Source of the DNA: Vespa crabro
Taxonomy: Eukaryota; Arthropoda; Insecta; Hymenoptera; Vespidae
Direction: 5' to 3'
Assembly: GCF_910589235.1 (NCBI RefSeq)
Contig: NC_060961.1
Location: forward strand, 3,200,001 to 3,264,000
DNA length: 64,000 nucleotides
Position 1 is the first letter of the stretch; each line of letters opens with the position of its first letter. This document shows positions 52,858-64,000 of this stretch, piece after piece. The notes under the pieces were generated by a model that did no database searches, was not told the DNA's origin, and saw only the letters and a list, made by a program, of their open reading frames with translations. Position numbers and translations under genes: made by a program.

Positions 52858-54041
52858 CGGCCGTCTGGTTGGTCGGCCCCCCGAAGGCCTCCGCGTCCCC
52901 TCCCCGCCAGGGCTCCTTGCCACCCCTCCCCTTCTCGCTCGAATAGCCCCCTCGTGGCTCAGCGCGCTGCCTCTGCTTCTCTGCACTCTCGCTTTCCCCT
53001 ACCACCGTCGACTCTTCTCCTTCTCCTTCTCTCGTTCCTTCCGACGCGCGCGATCCCCACTGCTACTACTACTACTACTAGCTGAGTCGGCGGCTGCCTT
53101 CCCTCTCCACCACCTTCGCCTTCGCCTTCGTTGCCTCCTTTTCTCCTTCCTCCTCTTTGTCTTCCTCTTCCTCCTCCTTCTCCTCCTCCTCCGCCGCCTC
53201 CTCTTCTTCCTCCTCCTTCGCTTTTTCCTTCTCCTTCGCCTCCTTCTCCTTCTTTTCCTCTTCCTCCTCCTCCTCCACCACCGCCGCCGCCGTCGACAAC
53301 GTCGACGAGGCCGGCACCCTTCTGTTCCTTCCCGCCGGACGACTTTGACTTCCTCCTCGTCTCTTTCTTCCTCACCTTCTTCCTCTTCTTCTTCTTCCTC
53401 CTCTTCCGTCGTTTCTCGCTTCCCCTTGGTTTTCTTTTTACTATTCCTCGCTCCGCACTTTCCGCCGTGGGGCTGACGCCAACAACACCTGGGGATGCTT
53501 CGTGACTCGGTGTCGGCGGTTCGTCCTCGTAGTAGTCGCCACGAGATGATGTCTCTCCTTCACTGCTCGACTCTTCCGTCCGTTTCCAACGCTGCCGTTC
53601 CTTACTTTATCGGCGTTCTCGCTACGACGATAAAAACGACCTGCAACGCCGCTTCTTCTTCCGTTCAAGTTTTTATCGCTGAAGTTTTTCCTGCTACCCT
53701 TGCACGTCTCGTTCTTATTGTTATTCTTCTTAATCTTCTTATCGTTATTGTTACTACTTTTGTCGCTGCTATTGCTGTTGCCGATTATGCTACCACATAC
53801 GCACTCGCTGTCGTTTATCGTCGTGCTTTCGTTGCAGCTCTTGATGCTGCCGTTGTTGCTGCTTCTGGTACTGTAAATGTTGTTGCTGTTGATGATCACC
53901 GATCGAACGGAGGAGGCCGGAGCTCTCGCGGGCGGAATTCTCGTGCTCCCGCCTGGGAGCTGCATCCTTCGAACTCGCCAAAGGGCTGGGTGCCCCTCGC
54001 TCCCTCGTCTCGATTTTCCCTGCTGCGGTTCCTCTATCCGT
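52858..54041 (-). other. pros: candidate prospero 5' leader exon (continuous with first coding exon)
   Basis: Upstream of the start codon, about 1.2 kb is GC-richer than the surrounding introns and purine-rich on the minus strand, with GGA/GAG, (GCC)n and CAA/AAC runs. At its far end the minus strand reads GGTACCTTTGACTTTCAG|ACGG, a good U2 acceptor, so the exon probably begins at 54041. TAG at 53001-52999 closes the prospero frame upstream. The first exon and promoter would then lie further upstream, possibly outside the window. The exon boundary is inferred and not confirmed by transcript data. Confidence 0.55.
53441..53965 (-). other. upstream ORF of 174 codons in the candidate prospero leader
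   Basis: An ATG at 53965 opens a frame beginning MQLPGGSTRIPPARAPASSV and closes at 53441, about 580 nt before the prospero start. The middle is rich in Asn and Ser (NSNNIYSTRSSNN, SNSSDKSSNNNDKK) because of CAA/AAC-type repeats. The end is basic. It resembles no family I know. If the leader is transcribed as inferred, scanning ribosomes would meet this ORF first, so it could lower Prospero translation. It may equally be an accident of low-complexity sequence. Confidence 0.3.
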
Positions 54042-54179
54042 CTGAAAGTCAAAGGTACCAGAGTTTATATATGCGTACTATCCAAGAGTAGGTATATTCG
54101 AATCGAATACGATCTCTCTCTCTCTCTCTTATGAACGATCGATCCGTACCATAATAGAAACGTATACTTTATTTCGGCC

Positions 54180-54181
<2 letters not shown>

Positions 54182-54214
<33 letters not shown>
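54182..54214. repeat. (CT)n microsatellite
   Basis: CT tract; a shorter one lies at 54112-54130. Confidence 0.88.
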
Positions 54215-54219
<5 letters not shown>

Positions 54220-57200
54220 TTCCCTTCTTTCCAACGAAAGAAAGTATTTGCGGAAACAACGTCTGACGGCCGTTACGCGCGGCTATAGACGATTCCCGTA
54301 ATTTTCCTTTCGAATTCGTAAGAATCTTTAAAGCTAACCGACCGGTCGCGGTCGTCGAACTTTAAGATAATATATTTCTTCTTTTTCACGCAACCGAGTC
54401 ATCGATCGATAAGTTATGTCGGTTCAATGTACGATCGCGAACAAAAAGGAGGTAGGGAGTAACCAGTAGCCAGTGATCGTTTAAAAATACGAAGACCAAA
54501 GAAGAAGAAAAAGAAGAAGACGACCCTTGGGACATCGTAGAAAAATTCTAAAACTCCAAAGAAGAGGAGAACACAATGAGAGAAAGCGCCTGGGAGTCGT
54601 GGTCATAAGAAAATTGCTCGCTTTGAATATCTTATTCGTTGTAGTATAAGTAGCTTATGTTAGTCGAATCGACTCTTCGTACGTCTTTGTCGTCGTCGGT
54701 CGATGCTCGATGCTCGCCCCCGAAGAAAGGGGCACGAAAAAAATAATTAATGCCACGTTCATCGTGAATCGTTCTAGGAGTGTCTATATTTATAATTCCT
54801 CACTTCCATTTCTAACTTTCCTCGACGACTATATACTTCTTTTCTATTTGCGATCCTATGCACGTGCGTCGATCTATTCTTTTTCCTCGTATTAGTTGAG
54901 AAACAATCGTAAAAATAAAATGTATTTTGTCGGGTTCAATAGGTCAGACAAAAAAGATTACATTTTTTATAAAAATATCACATGTAATTTATGTTTCATG
55001 TTACATTCGAAAAGACGTGACATTAAAGTAAGTGTTTTAAAAAGTATTCGTAAAAATGATTCTTTGCCAGTTTAATATCCATTTTTTAACATTCAACATG
55101 TATAAAACATTAGAACGATTTCATCATTTATTTTCTTTTTCTGTTATTCTTGTGGTTGAATCGATGATGCGTATAAGTGCGTAAACGCAAGCAGCTTGTA
55201 CACACATGGTCTAATGTGACAACTCCGTGTGGAAACTAACACGATGCCGTAGGCGCTCTGTGTGCATCACGTACGTGAGCTTCGAAGCAACAGCTGAGCA
55301 GCTTAAAGCACCTGCGCTCAATAGACCGACATATTCCATAGTTCGCGCTTACGCACCAACCGCCTTCGTTCGAGGATGCGCGAGTACTCGTCTCGATAAA
55401 TCGACAGGGTGTGGTGATAGGAATGCGTGTGCGTAATATACATGACTATCGCTTTGCTATAACGAATGGGGAAACCTTAGAAAAAAAATGCGGAGGACGC
55501 GAAACGGAATGTTCGTATCTCTGGTAACAAATTTTTATTTTTTTAATGAGGAATTTTTTGAAAGTAATTTTGAGAGACCAATAGCTCTCTATTAAAAGTA
55601 TAATTTTCTTTTAAGTAACAACCAAAAATATCACTTTTGTTTAAAGTTGGATTCAATATATCCAATTATTTCTTAATTAATCTTATTAATCTTCTTATAA
55701 TTAATATCGAATTGATCTTTTTAGAATCAATACGCAGACCTAACTGTTTCCTATGTCGTAAATAGTCTTGCGTGCCTCTTGTCGCACATTTAAATCGGTA
55801 TTACGCAAGCGTTCAATTACGACTAGTTACGATACTTTTATATACACGTCGAATAAGAGCGAGGAATATACATTTTCATTGGCATTATTCAAAGAAGGAT
55901 GCAAAGAGGATAAGATAGGGACATTCGCAAATTGCTTACTCAAAAGATAACATATGGTCTCGAACTCGATAACGTCTATAAGAGTCTCGTACCTAGGCGC
56001 GTATGGTAAAAAGAAGGGAGAGCTTCGAGGGGGGTCACAGGAACTTCTGTTCTTCCTACTTTTAAACGCTACTTCCCCGTGTGCCGCCATGCGTGGGACG
56101 AGCAGAACAAAAAGAGGTGCCGGTACCCTGACCGGAAATGGCTTCAGGAACTCTCCCACATTTCGTCGATTTCAAAGTATATACGTCGAGTTAATTACGT
56201 TGATCGTATGTCTACTTCGTTTGTATATTCATGCACGTTGATCGAATCGAGTTTATCGAGTTCACGTTTATAAAGAAATGTTTTTAATTTTTTAAGACTA
56301 CACTATGTTCTAAGTAGAGAATGTTTTTCATCGAAAATGTTCGAAAGATAAGTCTGTATTTTGTTTTAATTTTCTTCGTTGGTAACAAACTTAGATAGTG
56401 TCGAGACATACGATGAGCCACCAACAACCACTTCCTGTGCGTCATGCGACATTTACCGTTTAAGCAGGTGACTTGATTTCGAAGGGTGATTGCGACTATA
56501 GTGGTAGGGTTCCTCGATAAAATAGTAGGCGAAAAAAAAAAAAGGAAAAAAGAAAGAAGAAATGGCGGCAGGTAGAGGTGATCCATCGAAGTGAGCTCGT
56601 TGAAGTTAAAGTTAAAAGTTGGGTGAGAGGCAACCGTGTCGAGTAGGTATAAACGTGCTTTTACAATTCGCTTTAGGAAAATTCGCGGACTGGCCCGTAG
56701 AGTATAGCTATTGTTCGGAACTATCGAGCTTGATAACTTTTAGCTACAACACCTCGGGTAATTAAGGAGGAGACCCGTCGAACAAAAGTACCGACTCGTG
56801 GAAGGCGTTCATTAATCTCTTTATCATCGATCGCTAAAACTGAGAACAGGTTCACATGCAATCCGTTCTTCGTGTTTTACAGTGATCGGATATCGTATGC
56901 GTGTTATATATGCCCAAAGCATTACCGTCCTCGGTACGTACACACAACGCGCCTAACGCCGTCAACAGGGCGCTAAAGGAGAAGCGAATTTCCGACTAGC
57001 AGTCGCCAAACAATACGTTACGCCGATAATTTCGATCGGTTTGGTGATATTCATAAAAGGTTGTTACTAAAATTCCTAGTAATTTCCATCACCGATTTTG
57101 ATGTATCCAGTCTCGCGAGAGACTGACGGTCGTTACCACGCTCTGTTGCTTTATCTTTCTCACGAACGAATGCAGCATTTCTGTTAAACGTTTAATGATC

Positions 57201-58300
57201 GCGACGCATCACCGATTCGCTCGATTAATATCGGGAGACATTAAGATAATGTGATCGATGCGCGACGATATCCTTAAATGGCGATTGTGAATGATACTAG
57301 GTGGTATGAGGGTGGTGTAACCAGAGAAAGGGAAGGAAAGAAGCGTTGTTAACGAGAGAAGAGACGATTATATTTTTCGATTTTTCTCTTTCCTCCTACT
57401 TCCAAGAGTAGATATAGGAGTGTCGGGCAAGGTGGTGTTTTCCATATCGAAGCATCACATGTGGCGTGCGTACCCCACATGGTATCATCGTCGTCGTTGT
57501 CGTCGTAGTCGTCGGGGTAACATGGTAACGGCATGTGCATCGGAATTTTACACTGTCTTTTTCCCTCTAGTATGTATCATGCGGTGAGAGTGTTCGCAGG
57601 GGGTTGCATGGGAACTGTACAATGGTCATCAGCCCATGTCCGTTGGTGGTAACTTCGTGGACTCTTCCGTCTTTCACATTCTACCTTATAGAACGCCGTT
57701 ATGCATCGTTGCTTTTTTTCTTTCCCCTTGTTACGAAATTATTCTAACATTCGTCTCTTTATTATCCTCTATGTGGGTAAACGCAACCCTCGCTCTCGGC
57801 ATGCACTCGCGACTACGAAGGACGACGCCTCCACTTACATATGTACATTGACTCGACGTACATGTACATAGGTACGTATATGTGTATGTGTCTACGTGCC
57901 TAACGCCTACGTATCCAGCTCTCTATACGCAGAGAGACACGTTCGCGTACTCACACACCACCCCCTTTGTGTACGTACACATTGAGTTCTCACACGCGTT
58001 CAGCATATTATCGGGCTGCTCCGATGCAACAAGTTGACCGGGTGTCAATTGATGTGTTATTAATTGGAGGTTAATTGCGTTAATGCGCTCTCAACCCCGC
58101 CTCCCCTTGCCTCCGACCACCACCAGCATCACGACTACCTACCACGGGCCATCGACAGAACCCGCTGTTTTATTATTATTTTGCATTTGAATCGTTTCGA
58201 TTTACTGGCACGCGCCCAAACCAAACTCTGATGAGGAGGTGAGGGTGGGAAAGAGAGTAATGGGGTGCCGATTGGCGCCCGATGAACGGGGCGGAGAGGA

Positions 58301-58303
58301 GGT

Positions 58304-58348
<45 letters not shown>

Positions 58349-58360
58349 AAGAGAGAGAGA
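58301..58360. repeat. (GA)n microsatellite
   Basis: GA with AAAG and GGG interruptions. Confidence 0.88.
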
Positions 58361-60709
58361 GAGTATTTAAAAGCGTCGGCCTGTCACCGATTTTCATAAT
58401 TCACAGCTCGTTAAATTTGTTTCGCTTTTTGCCTCGCTTTTCGTGGTTACGCGGCCTATGGCCATTAATTTACTTTCGGTCGTTTTCAATGAGTTTAATC
58501 GCGTTTCAAAAACAATGTGGGTCAACGCCACGGCCGTGTTATTTCTGGCACGCGAGCATGACCTTTCCTCGATTTTCATTTCGATTTCAGTATTCATTCA
58601 CGCGACTACCTGTATGCTGTGAGCGCAAATCGAACTGTACTTTAATGACGAACTTTACGTTGGGAATTTGTCCTATCGTTGAACATTTTAAAGATCAAAT
58701 AAAGAATGTAGAATAATTTTTGAATGGAATTGGAAGGAAAAGGTTCGATATGTTTATTGAAAATATTTTTCTTCAAATATTATTTACGAGCAATAGTTAA
58801 TCATACGAAATTAACGTGAGAAAAGAATAGAAGAGACGAAAGTTATATAAGGGAAAGAATATATAGAAAGAAAAGAAAGTAGGCAAGGTCGACGAATTCC
58901 CAAGGCAAGCTCGCAAATCTTTCCGAAGACTTTTCACGATCGGTCCTACGTGTTCCCATGATTTCTTCTGTGGGAAACGCTAACGTCTGATATTGAAGAC
59001 AACAAAAAATCTTGTGACTCCCTTCGTTCTCTCTTAGGAAAGGAAGTAGGAACAACGGTCCTTGCCCTCAGTGGCGTAGCCGTTTAATAAATCTGCCAAG
59101 TATTAGATCGTTTAAAATCCTTCAAAGAAAATGGCAATATAATATTCCATTTATAAAATAAATTATTTCATATTACACGTTATATTAATCGTGAATTAAT
59201 TAAATGTTATTATAAATTTATACAATGAAAGAGATATTATATCGTTAATAAAATATCTAATTTAATATAATTAGATAGATCGATAATGTAATTAGGAAAC
59301 ATTGATGTTTGTAAAAAAAGTATAGAAAAACAAGGACAAAATCGTAATAAAGAATTGAAATAAGCACGTAATCATAAAATGGATGTCTTAAAGATTGCAT
59401 GTCTGAAGAACTTCTTCTTCCTAAAGATATCTTTAGCTGAAAAACATGAGTTTTACGCCATTGCAAGGTAAAAAAGGCCCCCTCGGTAGCATTCAGGTGG
59501 TTCAGCTGGGTGCCGTCCCCCGCTTTAAATGTCCAGGTATCCCTCAAATGGTTCCTACTAAGGTAACTTCTCGAGACTGAGTTTTCCCCCTCGAAGGAAC
59601 TCCTTGGGGTGAGAGGTGAGTCTAAGGAGAAGGGAAAAGACGGTAGAGAAAGAGAGAGAGAGAGAGAGAGAGAACTCCTTAGACGACTTGGAAGTCGCGC
59701 GTGCCAGCTGCCGTTTCGAGGCGTAACCGACGTTTCGGCTTCTTGTTGCCATTGTTGGAACCCCACCGAGTGCACCCTCCAACGTCTTAGCTCATCAACT
59801 TGGGATCCCCTCCCAACGTCTTAAGAGTCGCACGAGCAACCAGTATCTACTGTTTGACTCGTGCCAGCTTTGCGTAACGGTCGTCGTTTCCTTTCCACCT
59901 CCTTCGTTCCTCGATTTTAAACGATCGTACATAATACGAATCAAGAAAAATAATCATTTTTTTAAAACACGGCATTTTTAATTAATGTTCGGTAACGTAG
60001 ACATGAATTTCGTTTTTATATGCACAGTTGTTAATCTTTTTTCTTTCTTTCTTTTTTTTTTTTTTTCTTTTTCTTCTTCTACGTAATTATTTCCGGTACG
60101 TATGCACTCACATTTATCTCTCTGTTTTTTTTTTCCTCTCAGCAAAGAAAGGATTGGTAAAGAAATGGTGAAAGGACGGTAACGTCAAGAGTCCCAGATT
60201 CGTGAGTAGAGCAAGTAGGAACGAGAAAGAAGAGACGGAGGGTAGCTTAACGACGAATTTCCAAAGGCTTTCCTTCTCATTTATTGGCCACGGGCTAGTT
60301 TTCGAGGTAGTTATGTAGATACGTCCGCGGCATATTGGCAAGCAAAAGCGTCCAGGATTACCGGCATTATTATTGTTGGCGTTTCGAGCCGAAGTCTCCT
60401 TGTGGCACATGGCCAACACGCTTTCCAGTTTTTGCGACGACGACGACTTTCGTATCGTGGATATCGTCGGGCGCCTCAGATTACTTAATTATATTCAATT
60501 GCCAAAGTTCTTTCTCTGTGTGTACGCGTGGCTATCCGTGGGAGCGAACGAAAGTTCTCATTTCGAAAAGTATAACAGAAACGAGCAATGAGCCAGAGAG
60601 CCTTCTACTCTGCGCCGTTAGCCAACAGATTTTTCTGTCTTCGGAGAGGCATGACGAGCTCGCTCAGAGCGATCTCACTTTTACGAAACTAGGCTGCGTT
60701 AAAGAGATA

Positions 60710-60808
60710 TTTATTACTCGAAAAGATAATAAATCGAATAGTCACGATAGACCAACAGATTTACTACTTCAAAAGATCATAGATCGAATAGTCACAATAA
60801 ACCAATGG
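60710..60808. repeat. tandem duplication, about 50-nt unit, two copies
   Basis: TTTATTACTCGAAAAGATAA and TTTACTACTTCAAAAGATCA open two copies that both continue with ATCGAATAGTCAC and then ATAGACCAA or ATAAACCAA. They differ at about eight positions. Confidence 0.8.
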
Positions 60809-61424
60809 ATAGTGATCTTCGAGACAGCTGGATTGGTGTTCTAGATAGGAAATGTCCAACAAATAAAGAATCCACGAGGCACGTACCTTTAACGACTCCA
60901 AGAGAAACGAAAAACACCTGGTCAGCTGCAATAAGCCTTTCCCAATAAAATTCAAACTCTAACTGTAAGAAGCTTGATCTTTGAGAAATCTAAGAAGGCA
61001 AACGTAGATATCTTCTTTCTTGACTTATCAAGCGATAGGACGCATCGTATCCGCGCTAGCCTCCGTAGAACGACGTGCGGCGAGCGGTGGTCCGATCGTT
61101 TGAGCCAATCACGCAGTGATTGAGTATAATGGACTTGCGTCTTGTCCCCCAGGTCAGTGGTTCTCGGCTGAACGAGAACGATCCACGGCTGAGCGATTCT
61201 GTCGTTAGATCGAGAGTCGACTCGCACTTGGGTTGGTCACCCATACGGCGTAAGTGACTAGGGCACAGGATGAAGGCTGTGTCCGAGTGCGCGAACGGCC
61301 GGTCGGTATGATAATGAGGAAGGTGACTTCCGACGATCCATATATCGCGACGAGGAGAGAAAGACAGATACTACTCGTGGATGCACTGATAAAGAGAATC
61401 CAATCGAGAGGGACTGAGTGAGAT

Positions 61425-61427
<3 letters not shown>

Positions 61428-61462
<35 letters not shown>

Positions 61463-61556
61463 TGGTAGGTAGTAGAGCTAGATGGTGTATAGTAGAAGTA
61501 TGGCAAGTATAGTAGGGTACAAGCGAGTATCCATCCAAGGAACGGACACTCCAATC

Positions 61557-61620
<64 letters not shown>
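61428..61620. repeat. facing (GA)n and (CT)n tracts
   Basis: GA at 61428-61459 and pure CT at 61560-61620, about 100 nt apart. The two could pair as a long imperfect hairpin. Confidence 0.85.
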
Positions 61621-61625
<5 letters not shown>

Positions 61626-62291
61626 CCTCAATATGTCCTACGCTTCGACGTAAGCCTCCGGCTCTCGCCTCCTCCTCCTCTTCCTTCCGTGGCCCTCGCC
61701 TCGCTACAAATTGACATGAGAGACAGGACACGGAGGCACGACGCGACGTGCGTCAGCGGGTCACGTGTGTTAAGCTCGAGGAGCGGAAGACTCTTCGTGG
61801 TCCATACTGACGCGCGCGAGAGAGGGTACTCTCTCTTCGTGCATCGTAACGGGACAGCCAAAGACGAGTCTCTCTTTCTCTTTCTCTCTTGTTTGCTCTC
61901 TAGCTCTTCACACATATACATGTACTTGTCAAAGAGAAAGGGAGACGAAGACTCTTCTCCGCAAACGCGACGAGCCAATTTTCCCAAACGCAGTCAATTC
62001 AGCTAACCAGCTAAATTCGCAAGTGAGATAGAAAGAGAGACAGCGAACGACCGAGCGAGCGAGATAGAGAGAGAGAGAGAGGAAAGGGCATTGAGAAAAA
62101 ATACGAGTAGCGAAGGAGACAAGAGAGAGAGATGAGTGTATAACGCACGACACGAGTATTTGCATGAGAAGCAAAAGACTCTCTCTCTCGCGGATACGGT
62201 GACACGGCGAGCGTGTACGGGCCGGTTCCCAAGTGTCGGGTGAGCCACGGCAAGCGGTTAATCCAATTGAGTCAATTTGGGTTAACTTGAA

Positions 62292-62318
62292 GTCGTCTAA
62301 ACAGCTTGTTTAGACGAC
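62292..62318. repeat. perfect inverted repeat, 11-bp arms
   Basis: GTCGTCTAAAC (62292-62302), loop AGCTT, GTTTAGACGAC (62308-62318). Confidence 0.85.
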
Positions 62319-63649
62319 CTATGATGTATGCGTAACCGCCGCGTATCCGGTCCTCTTCCTTCCTACTTTAACGAGACCTTTCCAGGCGCGAGCCTTCGAC
62401 GAACTTTGAGAGGGAAGGAAAGGGAAAAAGGGAAAGGGTCCAGAGCTTTGCTTTCGAGCTGCACTGATTCGATCGATACTTCTTCCAACTGAACTCGGAT
62501 ATTACGCTTACGTTGTGATTAATTACAAACTTTTTTGTATTTGTCTAAATCCTTCTAAAACTTTCATTTCGATTCGATATAAATAAATTAATATATTTAA
62601 TAAATATAGATATAATAAGTACGTAAAAATCGATTTTAAGAGTGATATATTTTCACGAAAAATTTGACGTCGCATAGATTCGTAAAAAAGACTTATATAG
62701 CAAAGAATCGCGAGTAGTGCGATTCACAAAATCAAAAGTTTATAGACTATCTATATACTCGTTCATAAGTTAAGAAAGAAATAGAAAGAGAGAAATCGAT
62801 TTCGAGCTGATCGTGATATTACATTCTTATTTCTTTCACATTGAGATATACTTTCTATATATATTCCCGAGGATTCTATCAAAAAAACTTCGAGTACCAT
62901 ACGATTCGTCGAATAATATCGGCGAAATAAGGGGAACGGAAGTTGTATCGGTCATCGAGAAAAATGACGATGAAATTGGAGGAAGCTTGGATGTATTCGA
63001 GCGTATGACGATTTAACGACTGTTTACGGGCCGGTCGCTTATATCGCGGGAGGAATCGATTTCAATGACTGTCTGGTGCGGAGCGAAGGCGCGTCTAGCT
63101 AACCACCACCTTCGTGGATGATGTAGTCATTGAGCTCTATGCTGCTCTAGTGCGGAGCACGCGAGTATTTGCTCAGGGTACACACTAGACTCGCCTCCCC
63201 AGCTGACGTTGATTGAAGGAATAAGGGAAACGGCGAGCTCTCTCAAGTACTCACCACCACCACTACCAGTACCGCTACCAGCACCATTACAACCACCAGT
63301 ACTACTATCCTTACGTCCACTACTACATTACCCTATCTACTATCACTAACGTACCATTACCGGCAATGGTCCAGCCGATAGTCCTTCCGTCTGTTTATTC
63401 CTCAATGACCTTCGTCTCGTCGTTACTCACGTTAATTCGTTATCTATGACTTATCGGTCTAAGCGTTCATCGAAAAACAAAATCGTTTGTAGACGAATGT
63501 GTACGTTAATTGAACGCCAATTCTTCTCGAGATAAAATATAGCGTGCGATGATAATACGAACGAATTAGCGAACGATTTTTAACGACTATGGAAATTAAG
63601 AATTACAAGACGCGATAGAGATTCGAAGAGATAGAGGAAACTGAGAGAG

Positions 63650-63655
<6 letters not shown>

Positions 63656-63698
<43 letters not shown>
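63656..63698. repeat. (GA)n microsatellite
   Basis: Pure GA tract near the window end. Confidence 0.9.
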
Positions 63699-63701
<3 letters not shown>

Positions 63702-64000
63702 TAAGCTTTGTCGAAAGTACAGTGAATTGTTCAGTACTACATGAAACAGGGAAAGAGAAAGAAAAAAAAGTAATTAATTGGTCGCGATCGGTCAGCGGAG
63801 AGACCGAATGAAAATATTCCGAGATAGCGAGGTAGGCGGGTATCTCAGATCCGGAACTTGTTGACAATGGTACGGAAGGCGATACACCTGGATGATCGCG
63901 GGAACAGAAGAATTATTGGCCCGAGTTAACTCTCGCCGAATTGTTTCGATATACGACGTAACTTTTGCTAGAACACCACGTGGTTAGTGGAGCTCGTCTC

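Larger units (their letters stand above)
54042..64000. other. upstream intron or 5' flank of prospero
   Basis: No coding exon was found. The segment holds unique AT-rich sequence (54.2-57 kb), a TAATTA-rich island at about 58.04-58.09 kb, (GA)n tracts, a CpG-richer stretch at about 61.0-62.4 kb that could hold an untranslated first exon or promoter, and a degenerate ACC/ACT triplet region at 63254-63350. No TATA box or initiator stands out. Confidence 0.5.

Noticed and set aside
52858..52986. N-terminal extension of prospero by 43 residues
   Set aside because: The extended frame begins at GTG, not ATG, and a TAG lies just upstream (53001-52999). The conserved Prospero start MSSEEE begins at the two ATGs at 52857 and 52854.
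52959..53375. Gly/Glu/Lys-rich frames in the prospero leader
   Set aside because: They start at GTG and are made of GGA/GAG triplet repeats. No ATG supports them.
59446..59600. GC-richer patch with a non-repetitive minus frame (SRNHLRDTWTFKAGDG)
   Set aside because: I do not recognise it, it has no splice or start support, and it merges into a (GA)n translation.
61000..62400. Prospero promoter or first exon
   Set aside because: The region is CpG-richer, but I see no convincing TATA, initiator or donor, so no exon or start site is called.

Overview
The window comes from an insect nuclear genome, most likely a hymenopteran (bee, wasp or ant). This rests on an AT-rich background packed with (CT)n/(GA)n, (AT)n, (AAT)n and homopolymer tracts, very long introns, and one recognisable gene. 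That gene is prospero (pros), the atypical-homeodomain transcription factor of neural differentiation. It lies on the minus strand from about 54.0 kb down to 21.4 kb. The species-level guess is inference; the gene call is firm.

Layout, read along the transcript (minus strand): a candidate 5' leader exon begins at a splice acceptor near 54041 and runs without a break into the first coding exon (start 52857, or the adjacent ATG at 52854). The coding exons are 52857-50185, 49896-49414, 46573-46419, 22656-22512 and 21572-21393. They join in frame to a predicted protein of 1211 residues. It has an acidic start with a basic cluster, glutamine-rich linkers, conserved central blocks with a coiled coil, and a C-terminal Homeo-Prospero domain of 159 residues.

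The most interesting structure is the intron 49413-46574. It has textbook U12-type AT-AC signals: 5' ATATCCTTT, branch TTCCTTAAC, 3' AC. It sits exactly where Drosophila prospero has its twintron, a U2 intron nested in a U12 intron. Plausible inner U2 sites are also present, but every inner combination I could build either shifts the frame or meets a stop. In this species only the U12-spliced, short-type protein looks productive.

The rest appears non-coding. Positions 1-21.4 kb, downstream of the stop codon, are strongly pyrimidine-rich on the plus strand and may include a long prospero 3' UTR. The 23.8-kb intron 22657-46418 holds microsatellites, GC-richer islands, a decayed tRNA/SINE-like relic and clusters of TAATTA cores. 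The segment 54.0-64.0 kb is probably upstream intron or 5' flank, with CpG-richer islands and one perfect hairpin. No second protein-coding gene could be supported.
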